Positions 1 through 7,275 are shown, counted from the first letter of the stretch. The stretch: DNA of 15,469 bases from an uncultured Lachnospiraceae bacterium (GCA_910585255.1 CAJUEI010000077.1:1-15469), one strand, 5' to 3'. Translations and numbers: made by a program. The notes: generated from the sequence alone by a model not told the origin.

Positions 1-150
1 ATGGCAAAAAAAGGGGTGTGTTTAGCCTCCTGCAGAGGCGAATTGCACCCCGATCCGTCCGGCTGAAGAAACTTCGATTCAGAAGTCTTAGAGCTTCTGC
101 TTTCCGAAGAGCGGAACATCGTAAACATCCTGCACTCTGGCGTCCCCCCT
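1..150 (+). repeat. Structured repeat element, copy 1 (5' part lies outside the window)
   Basis: This is the right-hand portion of an element whose full copy lies at 9219-9470, in the same orientation. A 27-nt core at 19-45 is identical to 9333-9359. The core is enclosed by a 6-bp stem, GGGGTG (13-18) with CACCCC (46-51). The same stem in copy 2 is GGCACG/CGTGCC, so three base pairs differ and all three changes are compensated. Inside the core is a small hairpin, GCCTC/GAGGC. Downstream, a second conserved strand, TCCGTCCGGCTG (54-65), is followed by a hairpin GAAG-AAA-CTTC (65-75) and by the conserved stretch GAGCGGAACA (109-118). The right end, CTCTGGCGTCCCC, matches CTCTAGCGTCCCC in copy 2. 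The left arm that should pair with about 80-140 is before base 1. It holds no convincing gene. Whether it acts as RNA or as a mobile DNA repeat is unknown. Confidence 0.7.
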
Positions 151-181
151 CAAATCCGCTATCCTCCCCACCTCCTCAAAC

Positions 182-223
182 AAAAAAAGAGCGAATCAGA
201 ACCCCTTCCTTTCTAATCCGCTC
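182..223 (-). terminator. Intrinsic terminator after the lytic transglycosylase gene
   Basis: Read on the minus strand, GAGCGGATTAG (213-223) pairs with CTGATTCGCTC (189-199). All 11 positions pair, two of them as G-T wobbles. A run of seven T follows (complement of 182-188). It lies about 50 nt after the stop codon at 277, as expected for a rho-independent terminator ending the leftward transcript. Confidence 0.8.
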
Positions 224-276
224 CTTTTATTTTAATTAAAACCCAAACCTACCTAAAAAGCAAAACTCTCCTACTT

Positions 277-1053
277 CTACTTCTCTTCCTCCTCAATCAC
301 CGGATCATAATTCTCATACAAAGCCCGAAAACTATTCCAAGTCCGCATCTCATTATACACACTTACAAACCGCTCATAATCACTCTGCGTATAATCCAAA
401 TCCGAAGCACTCACCCGATAAAACGTCACATCCGACTCTTTTTCTCCACTATCTGCCACCGGAATCTTTTCTCCGCTCTCTGCCACCCGAATTACCGGAA
501 CCTCAAACTCTTCTTCCATATTTTCCATAACCTTTTTTACATAAGCCTGTGTCTCCTTAAACGGAGGAACCCCGCCATACTTCGCAACATTCCCAGCCCC
601 GGCATTATAAGCAGCCAACGTCAGTTTTACATCTCCGTCATAGCAATCCAACATCTGAGAAAGATACTTCGTTCCCCCCATAATATTCTGCTCTGCATCC
701 AGCGGATCCGAAACTCCCAACCCCCTAGCCGTAGCTGGCATCAACTGCATGACTCCCTGTGCCCCGCAGCAGGACACCGCTTTCGGATTAAAATTCGACT
801 CCACCTTAGCCACCGCCCGAATCAAATTTACCGGTACATCATAAGCAGCAGATGCCTTTGCAAAAATAAGATCCAAATCCGTTTCCTTCCCATCCACTGT
901 CTTTCCTGAAGCAGTCTGACTCTTTAATACATCTGAAAATTCCTGTGTTTTTTCGCTTTTAGAAGAAACCGATTTAGAAGAAATTCCCAACTGATCCTGC
1001 ACAGCAGAACCCCTATTTGTCATATTGTTATATGCATCAATCGCCTGTATCAT
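277..1053 (-). CDS. Lytic transglycosylase (soluble-type SLT domain)
   Basis: Predicted peptidoglycan lytic transglycosylase of 258 residues, which would cleave the MurNAc-GlcNAc glycosidic bond. The SLT fold is seen from about residue 60 to 180. The catalytic glutamate is E85 in AKVESNFNP, the substrate-groove motif is GAQGVMQLMPATA (97-109), and the AYNAGAG motif is at 148-154. No signal peptide or membrane segment is visible. The first 50 residues are polar (IDAYNN near the start, FSDVL near 40), recalling clostridial transglycosylases that accompany flagellar genes, but no flagellar gene is in view. The acidic tail holds an imperfect repeat AESGEK/ADSGEK. The start is supported by GGAGAGG upstream of the ATG. 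The gene lies 115 nt after the importer ATPase gene with no strong terminator between, so read-through is possible; a candidate separate promoter is listed. Function of the SLT domain is secure; the cellular role is inferred. Confidence 0.85.
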   Translation of the reverse strand: MIQAIDAYNNMTNRGSAVQDQLGISSKSVSSKSEKTQEFSDVLKSQTASGKTVDGKETDLDLIFAKASAAYDVPVNLIRAVAKVESNFNPKAVSCCGAQGVMQLMPATARGLGVSDPLDAEQNIMGGTKYLSQMLDCYDGDVKLTLAAYNAGAGNVAKYGGVPPFKETQAYVKKVMENMEEEFEVPVIRVAESGEKIPVADSGEKESDVTFYRVSASDLDYTQSDYERFVSVYNEMRTWNSFRALYENYDPVIEEEEK

Positions 1054-1113
1054 AATAACCCCTCTCCTATTTTTATTTATTTTGCCGTTTCCGCAAAACA
1101 GAACCTAACTATA

Positions 1114-1121
1114 GTATCGGC
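1114..1121 (-). promoter_or_regulatory. Possible sigma-28/sigma-D type -10 element
   Basis: The minus strand reads GCCGATAC, one base from the motility sigma-factor -10 consensus GCCGATAA, about 60 nt before the transglycosylase start codon. At the usual 15-nt distance upstream there is no clear TAAA -35 box, so this is weak. It is listed because flagellar-type transglycosylases are often under this sigma factor. Confidence 0.25.
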
Positions 1122-1168
1122 ATATTCCAAAAAAAGATCCAGACCCGTCCGCTTAAAAATTTCAAAAC

Positions 1169-2644
1169 TTATCCGTTAATCTCTTCCACAATCCGCCCTT
1201 CCTCTATTCTAAGAATCCGATCACAAATCTGATACATCACATCCATATCATGCGAAATAAACAAATAAGACAGTTGAAATTCTTCCTTTAATCCAATTAA
1301 AAGCTCCAGTATCTGTGCCTGTATCGTAACATCTAAAGCAGATACCGGCTCATCTGCCACAATCAATTTCGAACCTTGAATCAAGGCCAGTGCTATCCCG
1401 ACTCTCTGCCGCTGCCCTCCGCTTAAATCCGCCGGCTTTCGTTCCAAATAACTATTGTCCAATCCCACTTTTTCCAACATCGTAAGTACCGTCTGTTTCC
1501 GCTCTTTCTCCTCCATCTTCCCCTGAATCCGCAAAGGCTCTTCTAAAATCCATCCAATCCGTTTAGACGGATTTAAAGAACCATAGGGATCTTGAAATAC
1601 CATCTGCGGATATATGGTTTTATGAACAATTTCCCCTTCTATCTCCCGATTAAACCCTAAGATTGCCTTAGAAAGCGTAGATTTTCCGCATCCGCTCTGT
1701 CCTACTAATCCCACAACCTCTCCCCGGTGAATCTGAAAATTAATATCAAACAATATCTGTTTTTTCTTCTTTTTCCCAATTCCTTTTCCTTCTGTATAAA
1801 ATACATTTAAATGAGAAACCTCCAAAACCGTCTCACTCTTCTTTTCTCCCGGCAGGCATACCCCTTCTTTTGAAGGAATCGATGCAAGCAGCATCTGTGT
1901 ATAGGCTTTTTTCGGTCTGTTAAAAATTTCATCCGGTGTTCCGCTCTCCACAATTTTTCCCTGATGCATAACAAGAATCCGATCACTAAAATCCTTTACT
2001 ACATTTAAGTTATGAGAGATAAAAAGAATTCCCATCTGCTGTGACTGATGGATCTCTTTTAAAAGCCGAAGAATCTGCTCCTGTACCTGAACATCCAATG
2101 CCGTAGTCGGTTCATCTGCAATCATAAGCCCAGGATAACAGATCATACCTATTGCAATCATAACCCGCTGCCGCATTCCTCCAGAAAGCTGATGCGGATA
2201 CTTTCTGCAAAGCTGTTTGACATCTTTTAGCCCCACCGCTTCTAACGTTTCTTGAATTCGCTTTTCTCTGGCTTCCTTTGTCAAAGTATCATGCAAAAGC
2301 AGCTGCTCCTCTACCTGCCTGCCAATTGTAAGAACCGGATTTAATGAGGTCATCGGCTCCTGAAAAATCATCGAGATTTCCTTTCCCATATAAGTACGGC
2401 GTTCTGCCAAAGAAAGAGAAAGCAGATCCACCCCTTTATAAAAAATTTTTCCGCTGCACTCTGCCTTTTCGCTTAAAAGTCCGATAACTCCAAGAGCCGT
2501 CTGTGTCTTTCCTGACCCGGATTCTCCTATAACAGCAACAATTTCTCCTTTTTTTATAGTAAAAGAAATTCCATCCACTGCCTTTACTTTTTCACTTCTC
2601 TGATTTCCCGGAAATGTAATTGATAAGTTTTCTACCTTTAGCAT
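1169..2644 (-). CDS. Oligopeptide/dipeptide ABC importer, fused double ATPase
   Basis: One 491-residue protein carries two complete ABC ATPase domains that are usually two subunits (DppD/DppF or OppD/OppF). Domain 1 has Walker A GESGSGKT (40-47), Q-loop FQEP (Q95), signature LSGGMRQ (153-159), Walker B ending IADEP (175-179) and switch H211. Domain 2 has Walker A GQSGCGKS (315-322), Q351, signature LSGGQRQ (407-413), Walker B ending VADEP (429-433) and H465. A lysine-rich linker (KKKKK, about 291-295) lies near the start of domain 2. All catalytic motifs are intact in both halves, so it should supply a complete nucleotide-binding heterodimer-like pair. The start is set by AGGAGG 6 nt before ATG, and this ribosome site overlaps the stop of the upstream permease gene (9 nt between genes), indicating coupling. 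The fused form resembles GsiA/YejF-type proteins. Confidence 0.92.
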   Translation of the reverse strand: MLKVENLSITFPGNQRSEKVKAVDGISFTIKKGEIVAVIGESGSGKTQTALGVIGLLSEKAECSGKIFYKGVDLLSLSLAERRTYMGKEISMIFQEPMTSLNPVLTIGRQVEEQLLLHDTLTKEAREKRIQETLEAVGLKDVKQLCRKYPHQLSGGMRQRVMIAIGMICYPGLMIADEPTTALDVQVQEQILRLLKEIHQSQQMGILFISHNLNVVKDFSDRILVMHQGKIVESGTPDEIFNRPKKAYTQMLLASIPSKEGVCLPGEKKSETVLEVSHLNVFYTEGKGIGKKKKKQILFDINFQIHRGEVVGLVGQSGCGKSTLSKAILGFNREIEGEIVHKTIYPQMVFQDPYGSLNPSKRIGWILEEPLRIQGKMEEKERKQTVLTMLEKVGLDNSYLERKPADLSGGQRQRVGIALALIQGSKLIVADEPVSALDVTIQAQILELLIGLKEEFQLSYLFISHDMDVMYQICDRILRIEEGRIVEEING

Positions 2645-2653
2645 ACGTTCCTC

Positions 2654-3505
2654 CTATCTTCCGGTAATTCCTTCGCTGATAAAGCTAAATCCTAAAATCA
2701 ATAAAATAATTACCAGACCAGGACAAAGGGCATACCAAGGAGCAGAAAACAGATAGCCCTGTGCTTCCGATAACATTCGTCCTAAACTGGCATCCGGCGG
2801 CTGTACCCCGATTCCAAGATAACTCATACCTGCCTCAGCCAACACGGCATTATTAAAGCCTACGGTTAAAGCTGATAAAAGAGCCGGCAGTCCATTCGGA
2901 AGAATATGTACCCACATAATCCGAAAATCGGAAGCCCCCATCAGCTTTGCACTTTTTACATAGTCTGCCTCCCGCAGTCTAAGAAATTCTCCCCGTACAA
3001 TTCTTGCATAGCTTGGAATAAAAATAATTCCAAGTGCCAAAATAATATTATATTTTCCATTTCCAAGCACACTGATAAACACCAGTGCCAATAAAATTCC
3101 GGGAAAAGCTGCCAACATATCATTTAGCCGCATTAAAATCTCATCTAACCATCCGCCGTAATACCCGGTCACAGCCCCTAAAATTGTTCCCAAAAAAGCC
3201 CCGATTCCGGTAACAGAAAGAGCAATTAATACCGTCATTCCCATTCCTTTCTGTACCCTGGTAAAGATATCACGACCGAAATTATCGGTTCCCATCAGAT
3301 GCGTGAAACAGGGAGCAAGAAACTTCTCTTTCTTATTCATCTGTTCTGCACGATAGGGAGAAAAAAGAAGTCCGCCCAACATCATAAGCAGCAAAAAAGC
3401 AACCAAAATCAGTCCTATTGTTAAAGTAGGATTTTTTACCTTTTTTATCGGATACGTTTTCTTTTTTATATTTCTTGTCTCTGCTGCTGTTTCTATTGTT
3501 TCCAC
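2654..3505 (-). CDS. Peptide ABC importer, permease subunit (DppC/OppC type)
   Basis: Second transmembrane subunit, 283 residues. A cytoplasmic N-terminus of about 25 residues precedes the first membrane segment (about 28-48). Next is the family's extracytoplasmic motif HLMGTDNFGRDIFTR (69-83), then further hydrophobic segments from about 90 to the end. The ATPase-contacting EAA loop is clear at about 180-207 (DYVKSAKLMGASDFRIMWVHILPN). The start codon is GTG, with AAAGGAA about 9 nt upstream. The gene lies between the DppB-type permease (69 nt) and the fused ATPase (9 nt) in the same operon. Substrate is probably a peptide or a similar small molecule; the sequence does not show which. Confidence 0.9.
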   Translation of the reverse strand: METIETAAETRNIKKKTYPIKKVKNPTLTIGLILVAFLLLMMLGGLLFSPYRAEQMNKKEKFLAPCFTHLMGTDNFGRDIFTRVQKGMGMTVLIALSVTGIGAFLGTILGAVTGYYGGWLDEILMRLNDMLAAFPGILLALVFISVLGNGKYNIILALGIIFIPSYARIVRGEFLRLREADYVKSAKLMGASDFRIMWVHILPNGLPALLSALTVGFNNAVLAEAGMSYLGIGVQPPDASLGRMLSEAQGYLFSAPWYALCPGLVIILLILGFSFISEGITGR

Positions 3506-3574
3506 TCCGCCAATTCCTTTCTATTTATTTTCTTACCATCTGCTGTTATTTTCCCTTTTCTTACTCCACTCCAT

Positions 3575-4516
3575 TTATTCCACTCGAATCCTTGGATCTA
3601 AATACCGATAGAGCACATCTACAATTCCATTCATAATTACCACCACCGAAGCGATATAGACAAGAATTGCCTGTACAACCGGATAATCCCGGCTTCCAAT
3701 CGAAGATACCAAAAGCCGTCCTAAACCCGGAAGATTAAATACCTGCTCCACTACAATACTGCCTGCCATTGTCTCCGCTGCCATCATTCCTAAAATCGTT
3801 ACAACCGGAATCAAAGCATTTTTTAAGATATGTCTATAAAGTACCTTTTGTTCCGTATTTCCCTTGCTGTAAGCCGTTCGAACATAATCGCTCTGTTCCT
3901 GCTCTAATACCGAATTTCTTAAAAACTTCACTACCATTGCCGACTTTGGAACTGCAATCGCCATTGCCGGAGCAATCAGATAGAGCAAAAACCCAACTAT
4001 ATTTTCGGTATAACTAATATAATTTCCGGGAGTAAACCATTTTAAAATCAGTCCAAAAATCAAAATAATCAGTACCCCCAGAAAAAAGGACGGAATAGAC
4101 ATAAAAATCTGATTTCCTACATGCATTATAGTTCCTATTTTCTTTTTTGCAAACCGCACCTGAAACAGTCCAAACGGAACCGATAAAACCAAAATTAAAA
4201 CAAATGTAATTCCTGCCAAAGCAAATGTAACAGGCAGTTTATCTTTTAACAGCTCCGCAACCGGAATCTGATAATTATAAGAAGTCCCAAGATTTCCTCT
4301 GCAAAAATCCACAATCCAGCTAATATAGCGAATCGGAAGGGGACGATGTAATCCCAGTTGTTCCCGCATCGCCTCAATCTGTGCATCAGTAGCATCCATA
4401 TCTAACATCATCTCTGCCGGATCTCCCGGAATAATCTGAAACACCAGAAAAGCCGCCATCGAAATAAACAACAATGTGAATAAGAGCGTTATTATTTTTT
4501 TCCCTACATACTTCAT
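3575..4516 (-). CDS. Peptide ABC importer, permease subunit (DppB/OppB type)
   Basis: First transmembrane subunit, 313 residues, a usual length for the family. The N-terminal membrane helix (about 8-28) runs into the hallmark IIPGDPAEMM (28-37) and LGLHRPLPIRY (54-64). Further helices lie at about 96-118, 133-160, 172-195 and 235 onward. The EAA loop is at about 208-236 (YVRTAYSKGNTEQKVLYRHILKNAL). AAGGAG precedes the ATG by a suitable distance. It follows the binding-protein gene by 38 nt in the same operon. Together with the second permease it would form the membrane channel of the importer. Confidence 0.9.
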   Translation of the reverse strand: MKYVGKKIITLLFTLLFISMAAFLVFQIIPGDPAEMMLDMDATDAQIEAMREQLGLHRPLPIRYISWIVDFCRGNLGTSYNYQIPVAELLKDKLPVTFALAGITFVLILVLSVPFGLFQVRFAKKKIGTIMHVGNQIFMSIPSFFLGVLIILIFGLILKWFTPGNYISYTENIVGFLLYLIAPAMAIAVPKSAMVVKFLRNSVLEQEQSDYVRTAYSKGNTEQKVLYRHILKNALIPVVTILGMMAAETMAGSIVVEQVFNLPGLGRLLVSSIGSRDYPVVQAILVYIASVVVIMNGIVDVLYRYLDPRIRVE

Positions 4517-4554
4517 GTGACTTTTCTCCTTATTTTCCTAAAGATGATTCTTTT

Positions 4555-6168
4555 TTATTTTCGATAGTAGACCTGACTCATATCCTGTACATAAACCGGA
4601 TAAAATGTATAGCCGCCCAACTCTGGATTTAATGCAATCAATACTGCAGCATCCTGAATAAATACAGAAGCCGCTTGTTCGGTTAAAATTTCTTGAAGCC
4701 GGTGATAATTATTCACCTTTATCTGATCGTCTACAGTACGCAGTGCCTCCTCTAATACCGTATCATACTCACTATCTGAAAATCCGATAAAATTATTTTT
4801 TACTTCACTTCCATATCGTTTTAGTAATGCCTTTGGTGCCAAATCCGCATCTAATCCAACAATCGTAGACTGAAATTCTCTTCCCCGATAGACATCACTA
4901 TACCAGCTTGCCCATTCCACCAGTTCAATTTTTGCATTTACTCCAATCTGCTTTAACTGTTCTACAATCACCTGTGCTGTATCGATATGAAACTGATAAT
5001 TAGAAGGCACAGTAATCGTCATCTCAAACCCATTTGGATAGCCTGCCTGAGCAAGCAATTCCTTTGCTTTATTGAGATCCACCGAATAATACTCCGATAA
5101 GTCTTTATAATATTTTCCAAAAGCAGGGAACATATTGCTGCCAATCTCGGTTCCATACCCATCTGCTACCATATCCATAATCTCCTGTGCATCGATTGCA
5201 TAGCAGAGTGCCTGCCGAACCCGCACATCCTGAAACGGCTCTGCCGCATTATTTAAAAATAACGCCTGTACCAAATTGCTGGTTCCAATTAAAATCTCAT
5301 ACTGCCCGGATAATTCATTTGCCTGATCGGAAGTTAAATAAGGATAAATATCAATCGTCCCTGCTTTTAACTCCATCATAGCGGAATCGGTATTGGCTGC
5401 AATCCGAAACTCTACCCGATCGAGATACGGTCTCTCCCCCCAATATTCTTCAAATCGTTCCATTACAAAAGACTGCTGCGGTGCATAAGATACAAATCGA
5501 AACGGTCCGCATCCAATCGGTGCCGATGCTTGATTTTCATATCCTTCCGGTAAAATCGCTTCTGTTAAATACCCTATTAATTCGGTATCAGCTTCCGAAA
5601 GAACCAGCTCTATGGTTTTTTCATCCGGTGTGCGGATTTCTGCAATCACAGAATAAGCCGACACCAGAGGTTCTGTCTGATCCTCCAACATGCCGGCACA
5701 TCGTTTTACTGAATAAATGACATCTTCTATCGTAACCGGCTCACCATTGTGAAACTTTACCTGATCTCTTAACGTAAATGTATAGCACATTCCATCTTCT
5801 GAGATTTTGTAGTCACTGGCAACTGCCGGAATTAATTCTCCCTCCGAATTAGGCTTTACCAAGCCTTCGAAAATGTTAAATAGTACTTCAGATGTTCCTG
5901 CCGAACCTGCAAGGTGTGGGTCAAGACTATCCAGATCATTCTGGATTCCTACTACTATAGAGCCTCCATAAACCGCTTCGCCTTCCTGTATCGTCTTATC
6001 AGTATTTTCTGCGGTAGTTGTGCTCCCTTCTGTGGTGTTACTTTCAACAGTTAAATTGGATTCTGGCTGAACCGTTTCCTCTCCTGTATTGCCTGTGCAC
6101 CCGCCCAGTACAATCATTACTGCCACTGCTGCAGCCATGGTTAGAATTCGTTTCATCTGTTTTCTCAT
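4555..6168 (-). CDS. Peptide ABC importer, substrate-binding lipoprotein (family 5)
   Basis: Extracellular solute-binding protein of 537 residues. A lipoprotein signal peptide runs from the MRKQMKR start through a hydrophobic stretch to the lipobox LGGC, with C24 as the lipidated cysteine. A Thr/Glu/Asn-rich linker (about 25-65) comes next. The mature domain begins near GSIVVGIQNDLDSLDPHL (about 69) and shows typical family 5 features (DYKISEDGMCYTFTLRDQVKFHNGEPV, about 123-149). This family binds di- or oligopeptides, nickel chelates or glutathione; the ligand cannot be assigned here. AGGAGG stands 8 nt before the ATG. It is the first gene of the importer operon, behind the promoter at 6218-6246. 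The protein is complete and shows no sign of decay. Confidence 0.9.
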   Translation of the reverse strand: MRKQMKRILTMAAAVAVMIVLGGCTGNTGEETVQPESNLTVESNTTEGSTTTAENTDKTIQEGEAVYGGSIVVGIQNDLDSLDPHLAGSAGTSEVLFNIFEGLVKPNSEGELIPAVASDYKISEDGMCYTFTLRDQVKFHNGEPVTIEDVIYSVKRCAGMLEDQTEPLVSAYSVIAEIRTPDEKTIELVLSEADTELIGYLTEAILPEGYENQASAPIGCGPFRFVSYAPQQSFVMERFEEYWGERPYLDRVEFRIAANTDSAMMELKAGTIDIYPYLTSDQANELSGQYEILIGTSNLVQALFLNNAAEPFQDVRVRQALCYAIDAQEIMDMVADGYGTEIGSNMFPAFGKYYKDLSEYYSVDLNKAKELLAQAGYPNGFEMTITVPSNYQFHIDTAQVIVEQLKQIGVNAKIELVEWASWYSDVYRGREFQSTIVGLDADLAPKALLKRYGSEVKNNFIGFSDSEYDTVLEEALRTVDDQIKVNNYHRLQEILTEQAASVFIQDAAVLIALNPELGGYTFYPVYVQDMSQVYYRK

Positions 6169-6217
6169 AACTTCCTCCTAAATTCATTTATTTGCTCTCT
6201 ATTCAATTGTTGGCTGT

Positions 6218-6246
6218 ATAATACCATTTTATGTATAAAAATGCAA
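6218..6246 (-). promoter_or_regulatory. Sigma-A promoter of the importer operon
   Basis: On the minus strand, -35 TTGCAT (6241-6246) is separated by exactly 17 nt from -10 TATTAT (6218-6223). Transcription would start near 6211, leaving a leader of about 40 nt before the lipoprotein ATG at 6168. No operator or riboswitch is evident in the leader. Confidence 0.75.
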
Positions 6247-6257
6247 GTATTTTTTTG

Positions 6258-6318
6258 AATACAATATACAAGTTTATCTCTGTTATCTTACCTTGTCAGA
6301 GTTTATCAAAATCCCTTT
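6258..6318. repeat. 61-bp direct repeat, left copy
   Basis: This matches 7050-7110 in the same orientation at 58 of 61 positions by eye; the three differences lie near bases 17-26 of the repeat. The two copies are 792 bp apart and enclose the toxin-antitoxin locus and decayed coding sequence. On the minus strand this copy contains the last codons and stop (6283-6285) of the remnant reading frame above it. Confidence 0.85.
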
Positions 6319-6512
6319 TATCGCATCTGTTAAAAAAATTTCTCTTTTCTCTGCTTTACTTTTCAGGCTTTCTATCATTGCACTTCCATCTTCATAAAAA
6401 GTAACCGTTTTAGTCACATGAATAACATTTTGTTTATAATCTATACTTCATTTCCGACATAGCTGCCCGATAACCTCTCGCATAGTCAAAATGGAAAGAT
6501 AAAATTTTATGC
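6283..6512 (-). pseudogene. Decayed coding remnant of unknown origin
   Basis: The minus strand is open from 6447 to the TAA at 6283-6285 (54 codons, including VTFYEDGSAMIESL), but no start codon with a ribosome site is evident. The same frame is broken upstream by a TGA at 6448-6450. Beyond that stop it continues with MREVIGQLCRK in frame. In a neighbouring frame a second plausible segment, FHFDYARGYRAAMSEMKYRL, ends just before the first begins. This alternation looks like an old gene with frameshifts or stops, possibly from a mobile element. I do not recognise the family. The right boundary is approximate. Confidence 0.35.
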
Positions 6513-6543
6513 TGATTAGAGGTTCATAAATTTACAAAATCTC

Positions 6544-6572
6544 TTGCGTTCTGCTGCCAGATATGTTATATT
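6544..6572 (+). promoter_or_regulatory. Promoter of the antitoxin RNA
   Basis: -35 TTGCGT (6544-6549), a 17-nt spacer and -10 TATATT (6567-6572) face the convergent toxin gene. Predicted transcription start is near 6579. No gene with a ribosome site follows, which fits a noncoding transcript. Confidence 0.6.
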
Positions 6573-6578
6573 GAAAAC

Positions 6579-6676
6579 AGAAAAGGAACAATCGCCCACA
6601 AAGTGGTTGACCAAATAAGAAAGATAACATAGAATTACCACCTTATTACTCGGTCAAAGTCTTGGGGTGGTTTTTC
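6579..6676 (+). ncRNA. Candidate antisense antitoxin RNA of the type I locus
   Basis: A predicted transcript of about 100 nt runs from the promoter at 6544-6572 to the dyad ending in TTTTT at 6671-6675. It contains no open frame with a ribosome site. An internal helix TTGACC/GGTCAA (about 6607-6612 with 6651-6656) and the terminator dyad give a compact fold. It converges on the toxin gene, so its 3' part is complementary to the 3' untranslated region of the toxin messenger, as in Fst/RNAII and TxpA/RatA type loci. The existence and ends of the RNA are inferred from promoter and terminator placement. Confidence 0.55.
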
Positions 6677-6680
6677 TATG
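6628..6680 (+). terminator. Terminator dyad shared by toxin and antitoxin transcripts
   Basis: The 15-nt arms 6628-6642 (CATAGAATTACCACC) and 6666-6680 (GGTGGTTTTTCTATG) pair at 13 of 15 positions. On the plus strand the inner ACCACC/GGTGGT helix is followed by five T, a fair terminator for the antitoxin RNA. In the other direction the T-run is absent, so termination of the toxin messenger here is less certain. Confidence 0.6.
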
Positions 6681-6690
6681 CCTTAAAACA

Positions 6691-6780
6691 TTAATGACAA
6701 ATCAAATAAATGAATGTCAGCAATGCCAGAATGAATAAACCGAACTGCATTAAATCACTAAAACTAAATCCGTTCTTCAT
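6691..6780 (-). CDS. Type I toxin, holin-like small hydrophobic peptide
   Basis: A 29-residue peptide reading MKNGFSFSDLMQFG, then a single membrane segment LFILALLTFIYLI, ending in CH. This matches the pattern of the Firmicutes holin-like/Fst-TxpA toxins: short polar N-terminus, conserved F-G in front of an ALLT-containing helix, and a tiny C-terminal tail. Such peptides insert in the cytoplasmic membrane and depolarise it. GGGGGG lies 5-6 nt before the ATG; a GTG two codons earlier is a less likely start. A leader dyad ATTCT/AGAAT (6791-6804) stands just before the ribosome site and could mask it. Own promoter at 6847-6875; convergent antisense RNA downstream. Assignment is by peptide pattern and locus architecture. 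Confidence 0.75.
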   Translation of the reverse strand: MKNGFSFSDLMQFGLFILALLTFIYLICH

Positions 6781-6846
6781 CGGCACCCCCCATTCTATGT
6801 AGAATAGAGGTCAAGCCACCCTGTAACACAATTGTTCCATGTTTCC

Positions 6847-6875
6847 ATCATAGCACATCTAGATTTCTCTTTCAA
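6847..6875 (-). promoter_or_regulatory. Promoter of the toxin gene
   Basis: Minus strand -35 TTGAAA (6870-6875), 17-nt spacer, -10 TATGAT (6847-6852). This predicts a start near 6840 and a leader of about 60 nt before the toxin ATG, typical of type I toxins whose leader is folded. Confidence 0.7.
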
Positions 6876-6942
6876 TTACTTTTACATGAAATTTTAATCC
6901 ATGAAATAGGGATAGGAACGTAAAAACTATCGGATAGCAAAA

Positions 6943-6991
6943 TACCCCAATCTATTCTTTTCTCTAATAAATTGGGGTAAATTGTGGGGTA
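6943..6991. repeat. TACCCCAAT inverted repeat plus a third related copy
   Basis: TACCCCAAT (6943-6951) and ATTGGGGTA (6971-6979) form a perfect 9-bp inverted repeat with a 19-nt loop. A related ATTGTGGGGTA follows at 6981-6991. In one frame the right side reads NWGKLWGRN and then a stop, which could be a decayed gene end. It may equally be protein-binding sites of a lost recombinase. No gene is supported in 6876-7049. Confidence 0.4.
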
Positions 6992-7049
6992 GAAACTGAA
7001 AGAAAGTCCTTAAAAACCGTATAAATAATTTTTATATATTATATAATTA

Positions 7050-7110
7050 AATACAATATACAAGTCTGTCTCTATTATCTTACCTTGTCAGAGTTTATCA
7101 AAATCCCTTT
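7050..7110. repeat. 61-bp direct repeat, right copy
   Basis: Direct copy of 6258-6318 with three mismatches. The sequence beyond each side of the repeat differs between the copies, so the homology has sharp limits. No gene is seen in 7111-7260 apart from the AT-rich approach to the next promoter. Confidence 0.85.
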
Positions 7111-7261
7111 TTAAACCTTATTCATATTTAATCTCTTCCTAATTTCTTTTTCTTTAACGGGATACAATTATCCATCAAAGAAAAACTCCTACTTTCCTCT
7201 CCCTCCTTTCTAAAACTCCTTCTCTCCATATTTTCGAAAAATTTTATTCTTTCTTTCTTCT

Positions 7262-7275
7262 GTTTATGCTATAAT
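7262..7275 (+). promoter_or_regulatory. Extended -10 promoter of the YhfC-like gene
   Basis: TATAAT at 7270-7275 is preceded by TGC, giving an extended -10 element. The -35 region 17 nt upstream (TTCTTT, 7247-7252) is poor, as is allowed for extended -10 promoters. The leader is about 55 nt. Confidence 0.6.

Noticed and set aside
1122..1168. A terminator between the importer ATPase gene and the transglycosylase gene
   Set aside because: There is a run of T on the minus strand, but only a 4-bp stem (CGGA/TCTG) can be formed before it, which is too weak to support.
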